DNA from: Carallia brachiata
Taxonomy: Eukaryota; Streptophyta; Magnoliopsida; Malpighiales; Rhizophoraceae
Assembly: GCA_021464245.1 (NCBI GenBank)
Contig: JADCRB010000069.1
Location: 4,168,395 to 4,232,394 of the forward strand
DNA: 64,000 nt
Direction: 5' to 3'
The notes under the pieces were generated by a model. That model saw nothing but the letters and a program-made list of their open reading frames with translations, did no database searches and was not told where the DNA came from. The position numbers and the translations under genes were made by a program. Each line of letters opens with the position of its first letter. The first letter of the stretch is position 1. This document shows, piece by piece, positions 1 to 12,330 of this stretch.

Positions 1-218
1 CCATTTTCAAGCAAAATTATTCTATTATGGTCATCAGTAGTACAATCAACCGCTTTATAAAATAGGAACAACTTAATTGTTGCACACAAACCCCGCTCCC
101 GTGACTCGCTTCTATGTTCATTATTTTTCTTTTGGGCTTAATTATTCGGAGTCTCGTTGAGTCATAACTCATAAGTTAACATAAATACCTCTAGTCTTGG
201 ACTAGGATAAATACCTCT

Positions 219-380
219 TTTTTGGTCAGCTAACCTAGTGGTTAGGAGAGCTCTTTTTAAGGACCAGGGAAGGGGGATGTGAGCTACTAGGCGGAAGTTC
301 AAACTTCCGCCTGATCCGTCGGAGCATGGTCGGAGCAACATGCTCCCACCACTCGGGCTATTACCCGCACACCTCTAGTC
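219..380 (+). mobile_element. Possible tRNA-derived SINE-like repeat
   Basis: The segment has a box A-like stretch (aacctagtggttaggagag) and, about 70 bp later, a box B-like stretch (agttcaaactt), the spacing expected of a tRNA-derived SINE head. The short repeat acctctagtct occurs at about 186-196 and 370-380 and could be a target duplication, but the left copy does not abut the element. No poly-A tail is visible. It could also be a degenerate tRNA-like repeat of another kind. Confidence 0.3.
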
Positions 381-511
381 TCGCGTCAGAACAAGAAAAT
401 AAATGCATAGAGAAAATGGGGCCTCTGAAATCCAACTCAGTGGAAGGCTCAATCTACGGGTAGATTAATTGTGCCGCAGATGATGACAATGTGGGTGTTC
501 ATTACTTATCT

Positions 512-596
512 GGACCTCATTATTCTTTTTTTGTCCTAAAAATAATAGTCAAGTAGGTTACCACTCCGACTCGAACAGAAAGGACCTCATTATTCT
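512..596 (-). mobile_element. 5'-truncated SINE with 15-bp target duplication
   Basis: A 55-bp insert (527-581) is flanked by perfect direct repeats ggacctcattattct at 512-526 and 582-596. Read on the minus strand the insert has a box B-like gttcgagtcgg and ends in an A-run, so it looks like a 5'-truncated, reverse-oriented tRNA-derived SINE placed by target-primed reverse transcription. It sits at the left edge of array unit A. Confidence 0.6.
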
Positions 597-1119
597 CTTA
601 TAACCAAGGTGTCCCCAAAGTTGTATGGAGCCGCACAGTCTTGGGCTGAAGCGGGGGAACTAAAACCAGCTCATGCTGATTGCTGAGCTACCCTTAGGTC
701 AAACTGTTCCGGGCTTCACAAGAAAACGGAAAGGGGCTCAGGCATCCCAGGAACTTCCTGGCCCACTTCCAGTATCAATGGACAAGTTGTGCCAAAAGTA
801 AAACTATTCACAGTTTTGTTTCTGTCGCCTGAGAGACATTTCTTTCTCAAAAAGGGCCCCCTTCCATCCAACAAGGGCCCAACTAATAGCCAATGAATAA
901 TCTTGGATTATGGCTGTGTGGCAGTTGGGACATTTTGTTATTAGCCGTCGCCACGTGGGGCATATGACAGCATTTTACGTTCTTGGATTTGTTAGGCCTT
1001 TTTTTTTTTTTTTAGGCTTGACTATGTAAAAACAAAATATAAGAAACATGAGATACATGCAGTTTATTTGATAATTTATATATTTTTTTATTTAAATTCA
1101 ATAAATCTTGTCTACTACA

Positions 1120-1470
1120 TTATTTCCTACATTTCTGATAAATTTTTTTGTATGAATCTTTAAGAAAGTTATTATTATTATCATTATTTTGAAAAAGGAT
1201 CAAAACGGCGTATGGGTTTAAATTTTTAAAAATTATAATGTCTTTTGAGGAACTCTTAATTGAAAATATATTTCTGTCGACTCGTTCACTTTTAGTGGCC
1301 TTTTTTTGGCATTTTAAATAAAAGGACAACTTATTTGGAATTATATAGAAGATTAGCTGTTTTACTGGCAAGCGCCTTGTCTTCATCCCTCAAGAGCCTA
1401 ATATGACCAAAATCTGCAACTCTTGCGTGATTGCAGTCGTCCAAAAATATGTTGATGGGCTTGAGATTGC
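1120..1470 (-). pseudogene. Receptor-like kinase catalytic-loop remnant (unit A)
   Basis: Reverse-strand reading gives LKPINIFLDDCNHAR, then VADFGHIRLL and DEDKALASKTANLL, which are subdomains VIb-VII of a plant RLK/Pelle kinase: catalytic loop after the HRD motif, Asn, and DFG with the magnesium-binding Asp. Only about 45 residues survive, with no glycine loop, VAIK lysine or activation segment. The upstream part is cut off by a short duplication of cagtcgtccaaaaat at about 1,428-1,440 and 1,473-1,485, and units B and C preserve more on that side. This is a relic without function as a kinase; the RLK subfamily cannot be named. Confidence 0.65.
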
Positions 1471-1929
1471 AGTCGTCCAAAAATCAAAAAATTAAAATAA
1501 TTATAAGTATTAACCTTGATGAGAAATTATTTGAACGGAGAAAACGAAAACCATAAATTGACATATCTACTTAAAAGAAAGTAAAAGAATAATAATCTAA
1601 CAAAGTATAATTGTACTTTTATAATGTGAAAGAGAAGACTACTTGTATATGAGAATCTTAAAATCTATTAAAATTGAATATCTAACTTTAATATAACACT
1701 AATAAAAATTACAATTATTAAAATATTAATTCTATTAGAATAGTAAAAAATATAATTGTTGAGAATTTATTAAATTAAAATATTCAAAAATTTAAAAAAT
1801 TGAGCTTTTGAAAATCCAAGAAAATCCAAAAATTAAGTTTTTGATAATTCAGATGTTAGAGATTGTCAAATAAATATGTAAATATTCTCTATACTTTCGT
1901 AATTATATTTTATATATTGATGTTTCCAC

Positions 1930-2830
1930 TAATCTTATTTGTTATTTGAATCTTTAAGAAAGTTATCGCTTTTTTTTTTTCAAAAAAAAAAGGGGATCAA
2001 AACCTCATATAGTTTAAGGAGGTGTTTGAGTTAACTTTTCATATGGTACATTTGTACTTTATTTTCAAAAAGTAGATAGATACGAATTTGGTAAATTTTG
2101 TCATACTGTTTTTGATTCTACTTATTTTTTTATATAACTATCAAAATGTGGCTGACTAAAAAGTAGTTTAAGACTACTTTTTATTACTTTTTTAGGTTAC
2201 TTTTCACTTTTTAATGTTAATAATAATTTATATAGAGTAATTACCCTCAAATAATATTTATAAAACTTTATTACTTTTTTACTTGCCACATAAATTAAAT
2301 TTGTTAATCGTTACTCTATTTCATGAACATTTATATAAACACAATATTTTCATTTTTAAGAATTCTTAAATTATATTTTTTTACTCCAAATTTTTATTAA
2401 TATTGACACTTTAAAAAAATATCTCAAACATTTATTTTTTTTACTTCTGATTATTAATATTTTTTTCGAAAAAGTTAAAAATTAAATGAAAAAATTCTTA
2501 ATTTTATTTATAGAATATTTATTCTAAAAATAAAAAGTATATAAATATAAAAATAATTTTATCAATATAATACAATAATATAAATTAAATGTATAAATCA
2601 GTTATTTAATTATTCAATAATAAAAATAATTAAAAAATTAATTAAATTTTATTAATTTTTTAATAATTAATAATTAAAAATAATAAATAATAATTAATAA
2701 TTAATAATAATATTATTCAACAGATAGACTAAACATGCCTAAGTTATTAAAAACATACTGTCTGTTAAGGAACACTCGATTGAAATTCTGCGTCTGCCTA
2801 ATTGTCCACTATTAGTGGCCTTTTTTTTGG
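1930..2830. repeat. Internal duplication and AT-rich insertion in unit A
   Basis: The stretch tgaatctttaagaaagtta followed by ggatcaaaac occurs twice in unit A, near 1,155-1,210 and 1,950-2,000, but only once at the matching place in B (about 16,170-16,225) and C (about 30,200-30,260). Between about 2,015 and 2,745 there is a private, extremely AT-rich insert bounded by loosely inverted ends (aggaggtgtttga and aacatgcct), compatible with a decayed MITE. No protein-coding sequence is visible. Confidence 0.4.
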
Positions 2831-3064
2831 CATTTTACGCACGCGTCAAGTATCAAGTACTCAAGTGTTCAAACAAACAAACAAAAAAAAAAGGATCAAG
2901 CACTCAAGTGTTGAATTTTATGTTTTTTGATTAACAGTCAAGATGAATTGATTGTTGGCTCGGACTGCTACTGACCCACGTGGCATGTCGACGCATGAGT
3001 TTGACTTTTGTCTGTTCTGACGATTGCCTGACGGCGAGCACTTGGTGTATGGCAACGAAATCTT

Positions 3065-4828
3065 AACCAATTTACTATCTCACGATAGAATTACGTATTT
3101 TTATTATGGAAAGCACTTCAGATAAAATTATAATTGATATTTTTAAAATAAAATTAATAATTTTTAAAATATAAAAATAAAAAATATTTAAAAAATGTTA
3201 ATTTTATTTAAAAAATATTAATCATAATTTCAATCAGAATATTATCCGATACAAATACACTCGAGATACTAACATTTTTTCTCATGATATTGGTAGACTC
3301 CTTAAGGCCTTGTTTGGTAATCTTCCATTGGAAAAAGAAATGAAATGAAAAGAAAATGTTTTCTATTCATTTTTTTCTATTTATTTTCTATCAATTAAAC
3401 AACTACCTTTTACTTTTTCTCTTACAAATTATTATTTATTTTCTTTCTCATAACTTTTTAATTATTACTTTTAATCAATCATAATATAATCATTACTATA
3501 CTATTTTTTATTCATTTTTTCTATTAATTTTCTTTATATCCAATTCTTAGGCTATGTTTGGTTTTGTTGTAGTAAATTATTGTTACTAATGGTTGATTAC
3601 TGATTATTATTACTGATTATTATTACTATTATTTATTGTTATTCTTGATAAATAAAATAAATCATAATATTTATTAAATTAATACTAACTGTTGTTAAGT
3701 AAATAATAAAATGACAAATTTAGACATTGTCTTTCTATTTTATTTTAATAAATAATTTTTTTATTATTAGTTTAGACATTTTATTGGTGATTAACAATAA
3801 ATAAATCGTATAAAAATGTATTTTGTGTATATATATATAAAATTTATTAATGTAAAGAAAATATAATTAATTATAAATATTATCTAACTATACAGGTTAG
3901 TGTGTTTGAAAAAATATTATTACTTATATTGTGTTGGTTATTGTTTGCACAATAAATAACAAAAAATAAGTTAATCAAAAAATAACGAAAAATAAAAGTA
4001 GATTACTGATTTATGAATAATCTAATATTAATTTTTTTATTGGTTTCACCTGTTCACATAAAAACAAATTAAAAGATAATATTTTAATACAAAAGTTGTC
4101 CGTAGCCAGCGTACCGTAGGTGTCAGAGATGCAACAAAAGTTAGTGTACAAATGCTTTTTTTTTAGTTTTTTGGACGCATAGTGTACAAATGCTGGGACA
4201 GGTCAATTTGGTCCTTTCATATTTATTAGCAGCAGTAAATTTCAAAATGTAACTTGAGTTTACTTTTTCGATCGGTAGCAATTTAAAAAAATTATGAACA
4301 ACAACGAACTCAAAAAAAAATAAAAAACAATATTATCCATACTTTTTGAACTTGAAATGTGTATATATCTTTTAAAAGTTAAACTAAATACCCTTTACTC
4401 TATATTTGAGAATAAATAACACAAAAACATTCCATGTAAGAGGAAGGAATGGGGGGTGGAATGTGGCAAACCCTCTTGTTTGGCAAAGGGTCTTTTCACC
4501 GTGGCCCACAAAAGCCTTCCCCCATAATTGGGGGGGAATTGCGGGGAATGACTGGCCTTTTGGTTAGCTGTTTTTTTTTTAGTTTAAATTATATTTGTCT
4601 TTACTATTATTTTTTAATTTTTAATTTTTTTTAAAATATTATAATATTTTTTATTTTTATATTTTATTTATTTTTGAACACAATATTTTTTTAATTTTTT
4701 TTCTCATATTACACTCTTCTAAAAAGATAAATACATTTTTCTCTTTTAACATTTATTTCTCTCACATCCACGCTTTTCCTTCCCGTATTTCTCTCCCTTC
4801 GCAATTTTTTTCCCAAACAAGGGGTTAA
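3065..4828. mobile_element. Composite unit-A-specific insertion, probably nested MITEs
   Basis: About 1.76 kb is present in unit A but absent from B and C, where ggcaacgaaatctta-like sequence passes within tens of bases into tatcccattgcaatc (16,719 in B; 30,773 in C). The insert contains several starts of the type ggc(c/t)(a/t)tgtttggt near 3,306 and 3,549, and a GC-richer block at about 4,446-4,560 with the reverse-type end cccaaacaagg near 4,812. Such TGTTTGG-ended AT-rich blocks are typical of non-autonomous DNA transposons in plants. No transposase reading frame is present and individual element borders are not resolved. Confidence 0.5.
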
Positions 4829-5536
4829 TATCCCATTGCAATCATTTTCGCAGGTAACTGCACGCAATTAATATTCAACGGCTTTATTTTCTAGAAGAAA
4901 AGTGCTTAATAAATGATTTTGTCATCAAGTTACATGGGCTAGGCATACTAGTCAACAATTAATTAACTAACAATCACCTGATAAATGGTTTTAATTTGAG
5001 ATTCAAATTTCTATCGCTACTAATTAGATCTACAATTTCTATTAAACTTTTATTTCCCTTCTAATAAAGTCCAAGCACTCTAGATGGGCATTTAGTGTAC
5101 ATTTCTGGTTGTGAAAAATACAGGCAATTAGTCCCAGGTTCAAATATATGAAACGACATTGAAAAAACTAAAAAAGGGTGGTTAGGTTGTGATAACAAGT
5201 TTTCCATCATCATGATCTCGCCAGAAATGAAACTGATCAAGGCAGAAAATATTACACAAAATCCATTTATAAACTATATATAGTAATTCCAGGTATTGAA
5301 AGAAATCGTACTTCTTGTGTACGTTTGAAGCATGAGAGAAAAATGGGTCGATGACGCATTACATTTGACGATTTTATTTTCACAATAAGTAGATTAACTT
5401 TCACAAGGAAAAAAATAGATAAAAAATATTCTTATATTTTGTTATAAAATTTAAGTTATCTATTATAAAAACAAAATCATCGATTATAATGTGTCGCTCT
5501 TCCTCTCATTTATCCACGTATAATTAGCAGAGAACA

Positions 5537-7360
5537 ATGATACAGAATGAACTGGAAGAAGAAAAATGTGTGGCAGATATTCGATCTGTATTACCCTTCC
5601 TCTTCCTTGTGCAGACACTAAGCTCTTTTCGGAATAACGAAAAAAAAAAAGGAAAAGAAAAGAAAAGAAAAATGCTTGAAGTGCATGAGATTCAAGGGCT
5701 TACCTATTTGGGAAAATTAAGCGAAGAAAAAGAAGAAAGCAAGAGAGTTAAGCACAAAGAAGTTGCAGGGTATCTTGTCATAGGACGTTGGCACTTGCCG
5801 CCGGCAGCCAGACAGCCGCCGCCGTACATTCTTGATGCGAAAGAGAGAGGTTATGCCGTTATGGTATACATTATATGTGGAATTCAGCGGCAGAAGCCAC
5901 CGCTCCTGCGACAAGATTCCCCCAACCCCTCTTCAGCAGTTGCCTGCCTCTCTCTTGCAGAACTAAACTACTTAACATTAGCTGTTCTAATGATTGGGGG
6001 GCTTAAGCCCACAAATTCAACAATGTCGTCGAGGGTCTCGTTGTCATTTTAGTGATCTTCCTTTTCAAGCTGTTAATTAGAGCTGTCCCATCATCCATGT
6101 TGTTGGCCAGTTACGCTTGTACTGCATTTTTGTCCCGTCAGGTCGTGTAAATACAATAGTAGCCACTACCCATTATTAATCACAGAAATTATTGTCGCAC
6201 TGTTGTTCAAGTCAAAATTTCACTTGTATTTTTTTTTTCTTCTTCATAGCAAGAAATAATGAATAAAATAAAACTACTCCGAGAATATTAGAGCTGACTA
6301 AGTAATTGTATACTAAACAAATTGCAGCCAGTGGTGCTTTGGACATTGATTTTAGTTTCTTGCAAAAGAGAACCCGATCAAAGTCAACTGCTTCCCAATA
6401 CAACCATCATACAAGGGAATAATAATGGTGTATATGGGATGCATAATTAGTATATGCAGGGAAATGGGCCAGATGGAATGGTGGTATGACACTCGTATTT
6501 TATCATTAAAGTACAGGTTATTAATCGTTTGGATTCTTAGCTATAACCCAATAAGAGATTTACAAAAAGTAGTGTGCGAGAGAGATTTGTGTGTGTATGA
6601 GAGAGAGAGAGAGAGAGAAGATTACAAGTGAGGAAGAGTCAAATGGGTGCGCAGAGAAACACGACGGAGGAGCTGCTGTGCTTAGAGAGGTCAGGGTGGA
6701 GTTCTGTCCAGGAGAAATGGTACCAGCTGTCTATACATAATTGAATGCACCCGGTACCATCTATCCTGCGACAGCACCTCACCATGGCCTCATATTTATT
6801 CATCTTCAATCCCCAATTCTGTCTCTCGGACGATTCTGGTGCTTTTTTTCTTGTGAGTTTTGATACCTCAAACATAGTAAGCAGCACATACATATATATG
6901 GAGAGAAAGTTGCATTTGTTATAAAATAAGTTCCATCTAAATTAAGGCACCTTTTTGGCCGGCTTCCTTTTTTTTCCCTTTTTTTTCTTTTATGCCAATG
7001 CAAGAAGGGAATGAGAAAATTCCGTGGACTCCATTTTCAAACTTCAAAGTTGGTGAAGTTTACTATTAATTGCAATACTAAGAATATAAGACTATGACCA
7101 ATATGTTGGTATGATTAATTTAGCAAGACTTCGTGGCTATAATCAAGTAGTAATAACAACTAGTAATGTAATTTTATTTAAAAATATTTAATTGTTTATT
7201 TTTTATTTTTAAAATTAATTGTTAAACATTTTATTACATTATTTCTATTTTGAAGTCTTTTGTGAAGTCAACAAATTTTTCCTTAATAAAAACTCTTTAA
7301 TTAATGATCCATTCCTTTCACATACCTTTGTATGATCGATTCATCACACATTCTGTAATT
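5537..7360. other. Array spacer with poly-purine runs and GA microsatellite (unit A)
   Basis: This stretch is repeated at about 19,540-21,350 and 32,060-34,130. It contains runs of A/G near 5,640-5,760, a GA microsatellite at 6,599-6,619 and a block shared by all units near 6,650-6,900. The long forward frame at 5,537-6,052 has a counterpart in C at 32,198-32,590, but unit B has lost the middle of it, and composition is low-complexity. I see no supported gene. Confidence 0.5.
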
Positions 7361-8171
7361 TGTAGATGCTTTGCGTAACACCCGGTTAGAGACTCAATGG
7401 CACAAAGGTGACGCAACTGAAATCGAAGTATTGACCATATTAAACCAAAAAAATATTCTTTTAATAGAATTATTAATTAGGAAAATATTAAACAGTGAGC
7501 TTGAAAGTGCATTAATTTATGGAGATTTCATTATTATGGCTCTTAATCTTGGCTTTTACAACTTATTTTGTATAATTTATCACTTATTGTGTTGTTTTAT
7601 ATAATTCATGCTACTTCAAAACACAAAATGCCTTATACGCCCGCCTACGAGCCAGCTGGTTGGGGAACACAGATTCAAACTCGCGGCTTCATATTGTGAA
7701 ATACCCATTAATTTTATATAAAGCAAGGAAGAAATACAGAAAATTCTATAATATTTGTTTAATAAGTAACCCTCAAAATAATTTTCACTGGTAAAACCCA
7801 CGCCAGAACAATCATTTTGGATTTTGCAATAGAGATTATAGCAAAGTTCCAAATGCACAAGAATATGCGGTCCAATTCCTTGGAGTCTTGAAGATAGGCA
7901 TAGATTTTGGCTTTTCTTTTGCTTTCATTTTCATGTTCCAACATATAAAAAGCTATTAGGTTTTTTTTGTTTTCTTATTATGAGATTCATTGAATTATAA
8001 ATTATATAATAAAAATAACTCTTCTATTTTCGTAGAGTCTCATATTATTTTCTTAAAATTAAAACTTGAAATCTCAAAAATAAAAGTTTTAATCATAACT
8101 ATTGGGGTGCCCGTGAGAAACTTCCATTGCAATCTTGTGTTAACACAGTGTTAAAATTTTAACAAGAGAAA

Positions 8172-8347
8172 GTATTGATGTACTAAATTTTGATATCCTG
8201 ATTGGTGTTCTGATTGAAGTTAAAATTGGCAATTTGAAACAAGATTGATAATTTTTGAGACAGAAATTAACAGCTGTTATTTTCTCATTTAAAAAACTAT
8301 CAGTCTTATTTCAATCAGGATACCAAAATTCGGAATATGTATTGATG
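8172..8347. mobile_element. Mutator-type MITE, 158 bp, with 9-bp target duplication
   Basis: The body at 8,181-8,338 is flanked by perfect 9-bp direct repeats gtattgatg (8,172-8,180 and 8,339-8,347). Its ends are inverted: aaattttgatatcctgattg on the left and caatcaggataccaaaattc on the right. A 9-bp duplication with long inverted ends is the signature of Mutator-like (MULE) elements. Units B and C lack it at the matching position (about 22,275 and 35,085). It has no coding capacity and would need transposase from elsewhere. Confidence 0.72.
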
Positions 8348-9575
8348 CTCGAAAATTAATGTTCATTATGTTCACATGCATGTGAAAATTACAACTTGTT
8401 GATACTCGTTTAAAAGTGGTTTTGGTAGGTTTGGATACTCATGACTAGCCTTATATTCCAATTTCTCAACAATAATTTCATATTTTCTTTCCTTGTGAAA
8501 TTAACGGAAAAGTGAGCTCCAATGGAAAATTGAGTAAATGATATTATCTTTTCATTGATGACATAAAAAATAATAATAAATTTAATTAAACTTGCCAAAA
8601 TGTAAATTTATATATTATTATATGTCCATTTCTGTGTATTTTTCATATGAATCATAGTAGTTAAACATGAAAATTTTTGGTCTCATATTTCCATTTTAAC
8701 TTGTAGCTTCAACTTAATTAATTAGTCCCTTTAGTGGGTTGATTCCATTTTAATTTACCGGTGGTTGCTTAATAATAATATTTACAGCAATTATTCTTCT
8801 TGATTCAGGAAATGAAAATGTGACGGTCTAGCTTGCAATGAACCAAGGTCGGCTCACTCTCAAATTGCAAAAACAGAGAAAACTTAGAATGAACAGCAGA
8901 AGACCAAAAGAAAGGCAGCAGACCTACTCCAGAAACATGGACCCGTTCAATGACGCCAAAGGCCACGGTTTGAATTAGCCAAACCCGATGTGAAATGTTG
9001 ATTATTGACTAGAAATTGACTTAACTCCAAGTTATCTAATTAATCGTGACTTGTTTATCGTAATCAAAGTGAAAGTTGCTTGAAATTACGAGGAATAGGT
9101 AAAGAAAGTGCTTTGAGAGTTCGAGACATAAATTAGCTAAAGAAACATTTGTGTCAAACAGCTCACATCAATATAATAATAAACATTCAACATATTTAAG
9201 AAATATTTCTCATGGACACTCTAATAATTAAGAACTTTAATTTTTATCCTGAAAATTTGAGTTATAACCTATAAAGGGAGTTAGAAATACGTAGAATTAA
9301 TTTTACTGTATAATTTGTAGTTCAATAAATTTTTTAATAAACTAAAAAAAAAAAAAAAGAGTTCAAGAAATACATAAGATTTTCACAATTAACAACCCAT
9401 AAGAGGGTGTGTTGCTAGTGCTTCCACTCTAAGCTTTACGGGTTGGTGGCAGGTAAGTCAAATGCATGGAAATTTGACCAATTTTGCTCCAGTCATGAAG
9501 AAAAAGGATTGATTATGAGTGAAAACAACTGTGCTTTGGTAACGTTCTTGTTAAGGGAAACGCCGAGGAAGCATG

Positions 9576-9614
9576 CACCAATCGGCAATCTTTGCCACGC
9601 CAAGCCGATTGGTG
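9576..9614. repeat. Conserved 11-bp inverted repeat (hairpin), unit A copy
   Basis: Perfect arms caccaatcggc (9,576-9,586) and gccgattggtg (9,604-9,614) surround a 17-nt loop containing aatctttgccacgcc. The same hairpin is perfect in unit C (36,282-36,292 with 36,310-36,320). Unit B has it near 23,480-23,520 with one arm base changed and an altered loop. Function is unknown; it could be a transposon relic or a protein-binding palindrome. Confidence 0.6.
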
Positions 9615-10999
9615 AATGTTCTCGCAACAATTGATATTATCACTTGTAACTGGAGGGAAGCCTCTTTATTATTATTATTATTTTATTATTTTTCTCCTTC
9701 TTTTTGATTGACCTTTTCCATGACACATACATATTAACTCAACCAAATTCCTTAATTAATGGGATTCATTAAGCAACCATGGAACTAGGCCAACTAGCAG
9801 CAATTTAAGACAATCACAAAATGCACTGGCAAAAGAGAGCGTAAGGTATCCAAGTATGGTATATGTTTGCTAATAATAAATATATTTCTTTAAATCGTTA
9901 AAGTTAGTTTAATTGACAAAGTGAGTATATTGATTGATTTATAAACGAGATTCAAGATTGAGATTAAGTTGTAAGAATATGATCTTTTATGAATTTATTT
10001 TATGAATTTATTGATTTCCACCTGAAAAACTTTGTTTTGATCACCATTAAAAAACATAAAATTTGTTTTCATGGATTAGAGAAATAAACTTTAGGGTACC
10101 AACGAATGCAAATTTAGGGGCAAAGCGTTGTGTACTATTAAGCAAAGATTAACTTTTCCATCTAGACCTTTTGAGGCAACCACAGTTCATCAGGCCCAGT
10201 AAGTATTCATTTCGTCGTCTAGATCAACTTTCAAGATCATTCCATGGCTACATACAGTTGACCTAAATTTCAAAAGGAACCCAAATAAGCAACCACATTT
10301 AAAGCCCAACCCAAAACTTCTCATGATGGCCAACGACGCCCATGCAATTAGTATTGCCCCTGTCATTGCAAATCCCTGCATTTTTTTTTTTATCATTAAA
10401 GAAAAAAAATTGTGAACGATAGGTGATCATACTAAAATTGTTTTCAAATTAACAATCTTAAATTAAAATTAAAATTAAAATTAATTAACAAAAAAATAAA
10501 AAAAATTATTTCAGCACAGGCTCAACTCGATTGAGTTGGTAAGCAATAAGTTTCTTGGAGGTTTTTCTCAGGGACATGAGAATACTAATAGTGGGTTAAT
10601 GGGAAACATTAACAAGTAATAACATTGTTCAAAATTAAAATCATGTGCCTTGTCTCGAACGGTCTAGTAATGCTTGTTGGGTGCCGTAGAATTTGTTCCC
10701 TCACAGGTTTGGTGTAGATGGCCTGACCTGCTTCAAACAAGGAGATCCAGTAAATTTTTCTGATAGGTCTGTCGGACACCATCCCAACTTATATATATAT
10801 ATATAATCAAAAAAAGTCAAGGGGCTTTGTAAAGATTATTTACTAAGAAAAAGATCAAATCTTTCTTGTTCAATGATGCCTTATTAACCTTCAATGCCAC
10901 ATTCTCAATTCTCTTTACCTTTCATTGTCTTGCTCTGTTGCTGCCTTTGGTCAGTAGATGCATTCCCTGTCCATTCTCATTCCTTATTTTTTTCACTTC

Positions 11000-12330
11000 A
11001 AGAGCTTAGATAAGACTCTCGAAACAAGCCGGAGCATTCCCTGGAGTAGTCTTCGACATCAAGTGCTCTGCAACATCAACAGGAGTCATTGTAATTTCTC
11101 CCAATAACTTGTCAATGTTGGCAAACAACTCTTGAGATTCAAGTTTCATATAGTTATTAGCCAATACCTTGAATGCTTCAAACCCACAATAAGACAGTTC
11201 TACATATTTATCCATCATGCCTTTCCTGATGAGAGCAGGATCAAGTTTGTCCACAAAATTGGTTGTAAACACAATCAATCTTTCCCCTCTGCAAGCTGAC
11301 CATAGCCCATCAATAAAACTCAATAGACCTAAAAAAGTAACCCGACTGATTTTCTTAGTTTTTGCACCCCTAACTTTCCCTCATTCTCTTTCGATTTTCT
11401 ACTTTCTCCATCTTTCTCTATTTAGTTAGATCAAGAGAACAATCTATGCCCTTATCACAATGATGGACTTGCTCGATGTCTCAAGTAGAAGCTTTCTCAG
11501 CTTTATCCCTCACAACAGTCAATTCAAGGTCATATATGTCATAATTCAAAAGATTGGTCATTGCTGAAATCATAGTGGACTTGCCAGTCCCTGGAGGACC
11601 ATAAAGAAGATAACCCAGTTTCTAGGGCTACCAATTCTTGTATAAAACTCTTCTGTTTTGCTGAAAGTTATCAAATCATCAATAGTTTCCTTTTTCTTCT
11701 CCTTATCCATTGCTAACATCTCAAATGTTGTTAGATGCTCAAACATTACATGGCTCTAATATTATCCACTATTAGTATAAAGCTTTCTCTGCCAAGTTTC
11801 TCACCTAAATTACCTTACCCTCTTTCAGAACATGATGCAAGTATGATCCACAATAAGATCCTGGTTTCTTTTGTGGAAATTGAGCTGAGCTGATAGTACA
11901 TTTTCTCGTCGTTGCCATAATGTAAAGAAATTGATTAATTCTTTGCAAAATGTTTCCTCGAAGCCCACCAAAGTTTAACACCCTTGAATTCATTAGTAAC
12001 TTCTTCAAAATTGTCCATGCTCAGAACAAGTGTCTAAGAGGTCTTAGCTGTATTGACTGCCTTGAGTCGTTTTGCCTGCATTGAAGCAGTGGAGTTAAGG
12101 TAGTTTTCAATAGAAGAGTAAGCTTCGCTATGCATCAGACGCTCCCCTCCGAACTTATTGAAAGTGATTTGGATGTAAGGGTACACATACTTGAAATTTC
12201 TTTGGAAGTTTTTCTCTATGTGGTGCCTAAGTTTACAAGGGAAAAATTGCTTAAACATGGCCCAGACGAACATCAGAGCTACAATTATTAATCCCGAGTG
12301 AGCAAACATAGTCCCTAACTCTATTTTTAA
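11000..12330 (-). pseudogene. BCS1-type mitochondrial AAA-ATPase pseudogene, unit A
   Basis: Pieces of a plant AAA-ATPase of the ASD/BCS1-like family lie in order on the minus strand. The N-terminal part reads FAHSG...FVWAMFKQ (the membrane anchor), YVYPYIQITFNKF and SEAYSSIENYLNSTAS, followed by GSYLHHVLKEGK. The Walker A nucleotides for PPGTGKST survive near 11,578-11,605 but lie out of frame after upstream base loss. The C-terminal part reads IDGLWSACRGERLIVFTTN (sensor 1) and LDPALIRKGMMDKYVELSY. The first Met (TTA in place of ATG), a TCT-TAG stop after AKTS and a stop replacing the usual Gln after FESLI are visible. The Arg-finger neighbourhood RKGRMD reads RKGMMD. Intact members are about 450-520 residues, usually from one exon, in mitochondrial or ER membranes. 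Clearly dead. Confidence 0.85.

Noticed and set aside
5537..6052. 171-codon forward frame, with a 130-codon homolog at 32,198-32,590
   Set aside because: Unit B has lost the central part, the sequence is rich in A/G runs, the two surviving copies differ by indels, and no domain is recognisable.
10190..10396. Reverse 68-codon frame resembling a membrane segment, with counterparts near 24,200 and 36,850
   Set aside because: The frame is broken in units B and C, so there is no sign of coding constraint.
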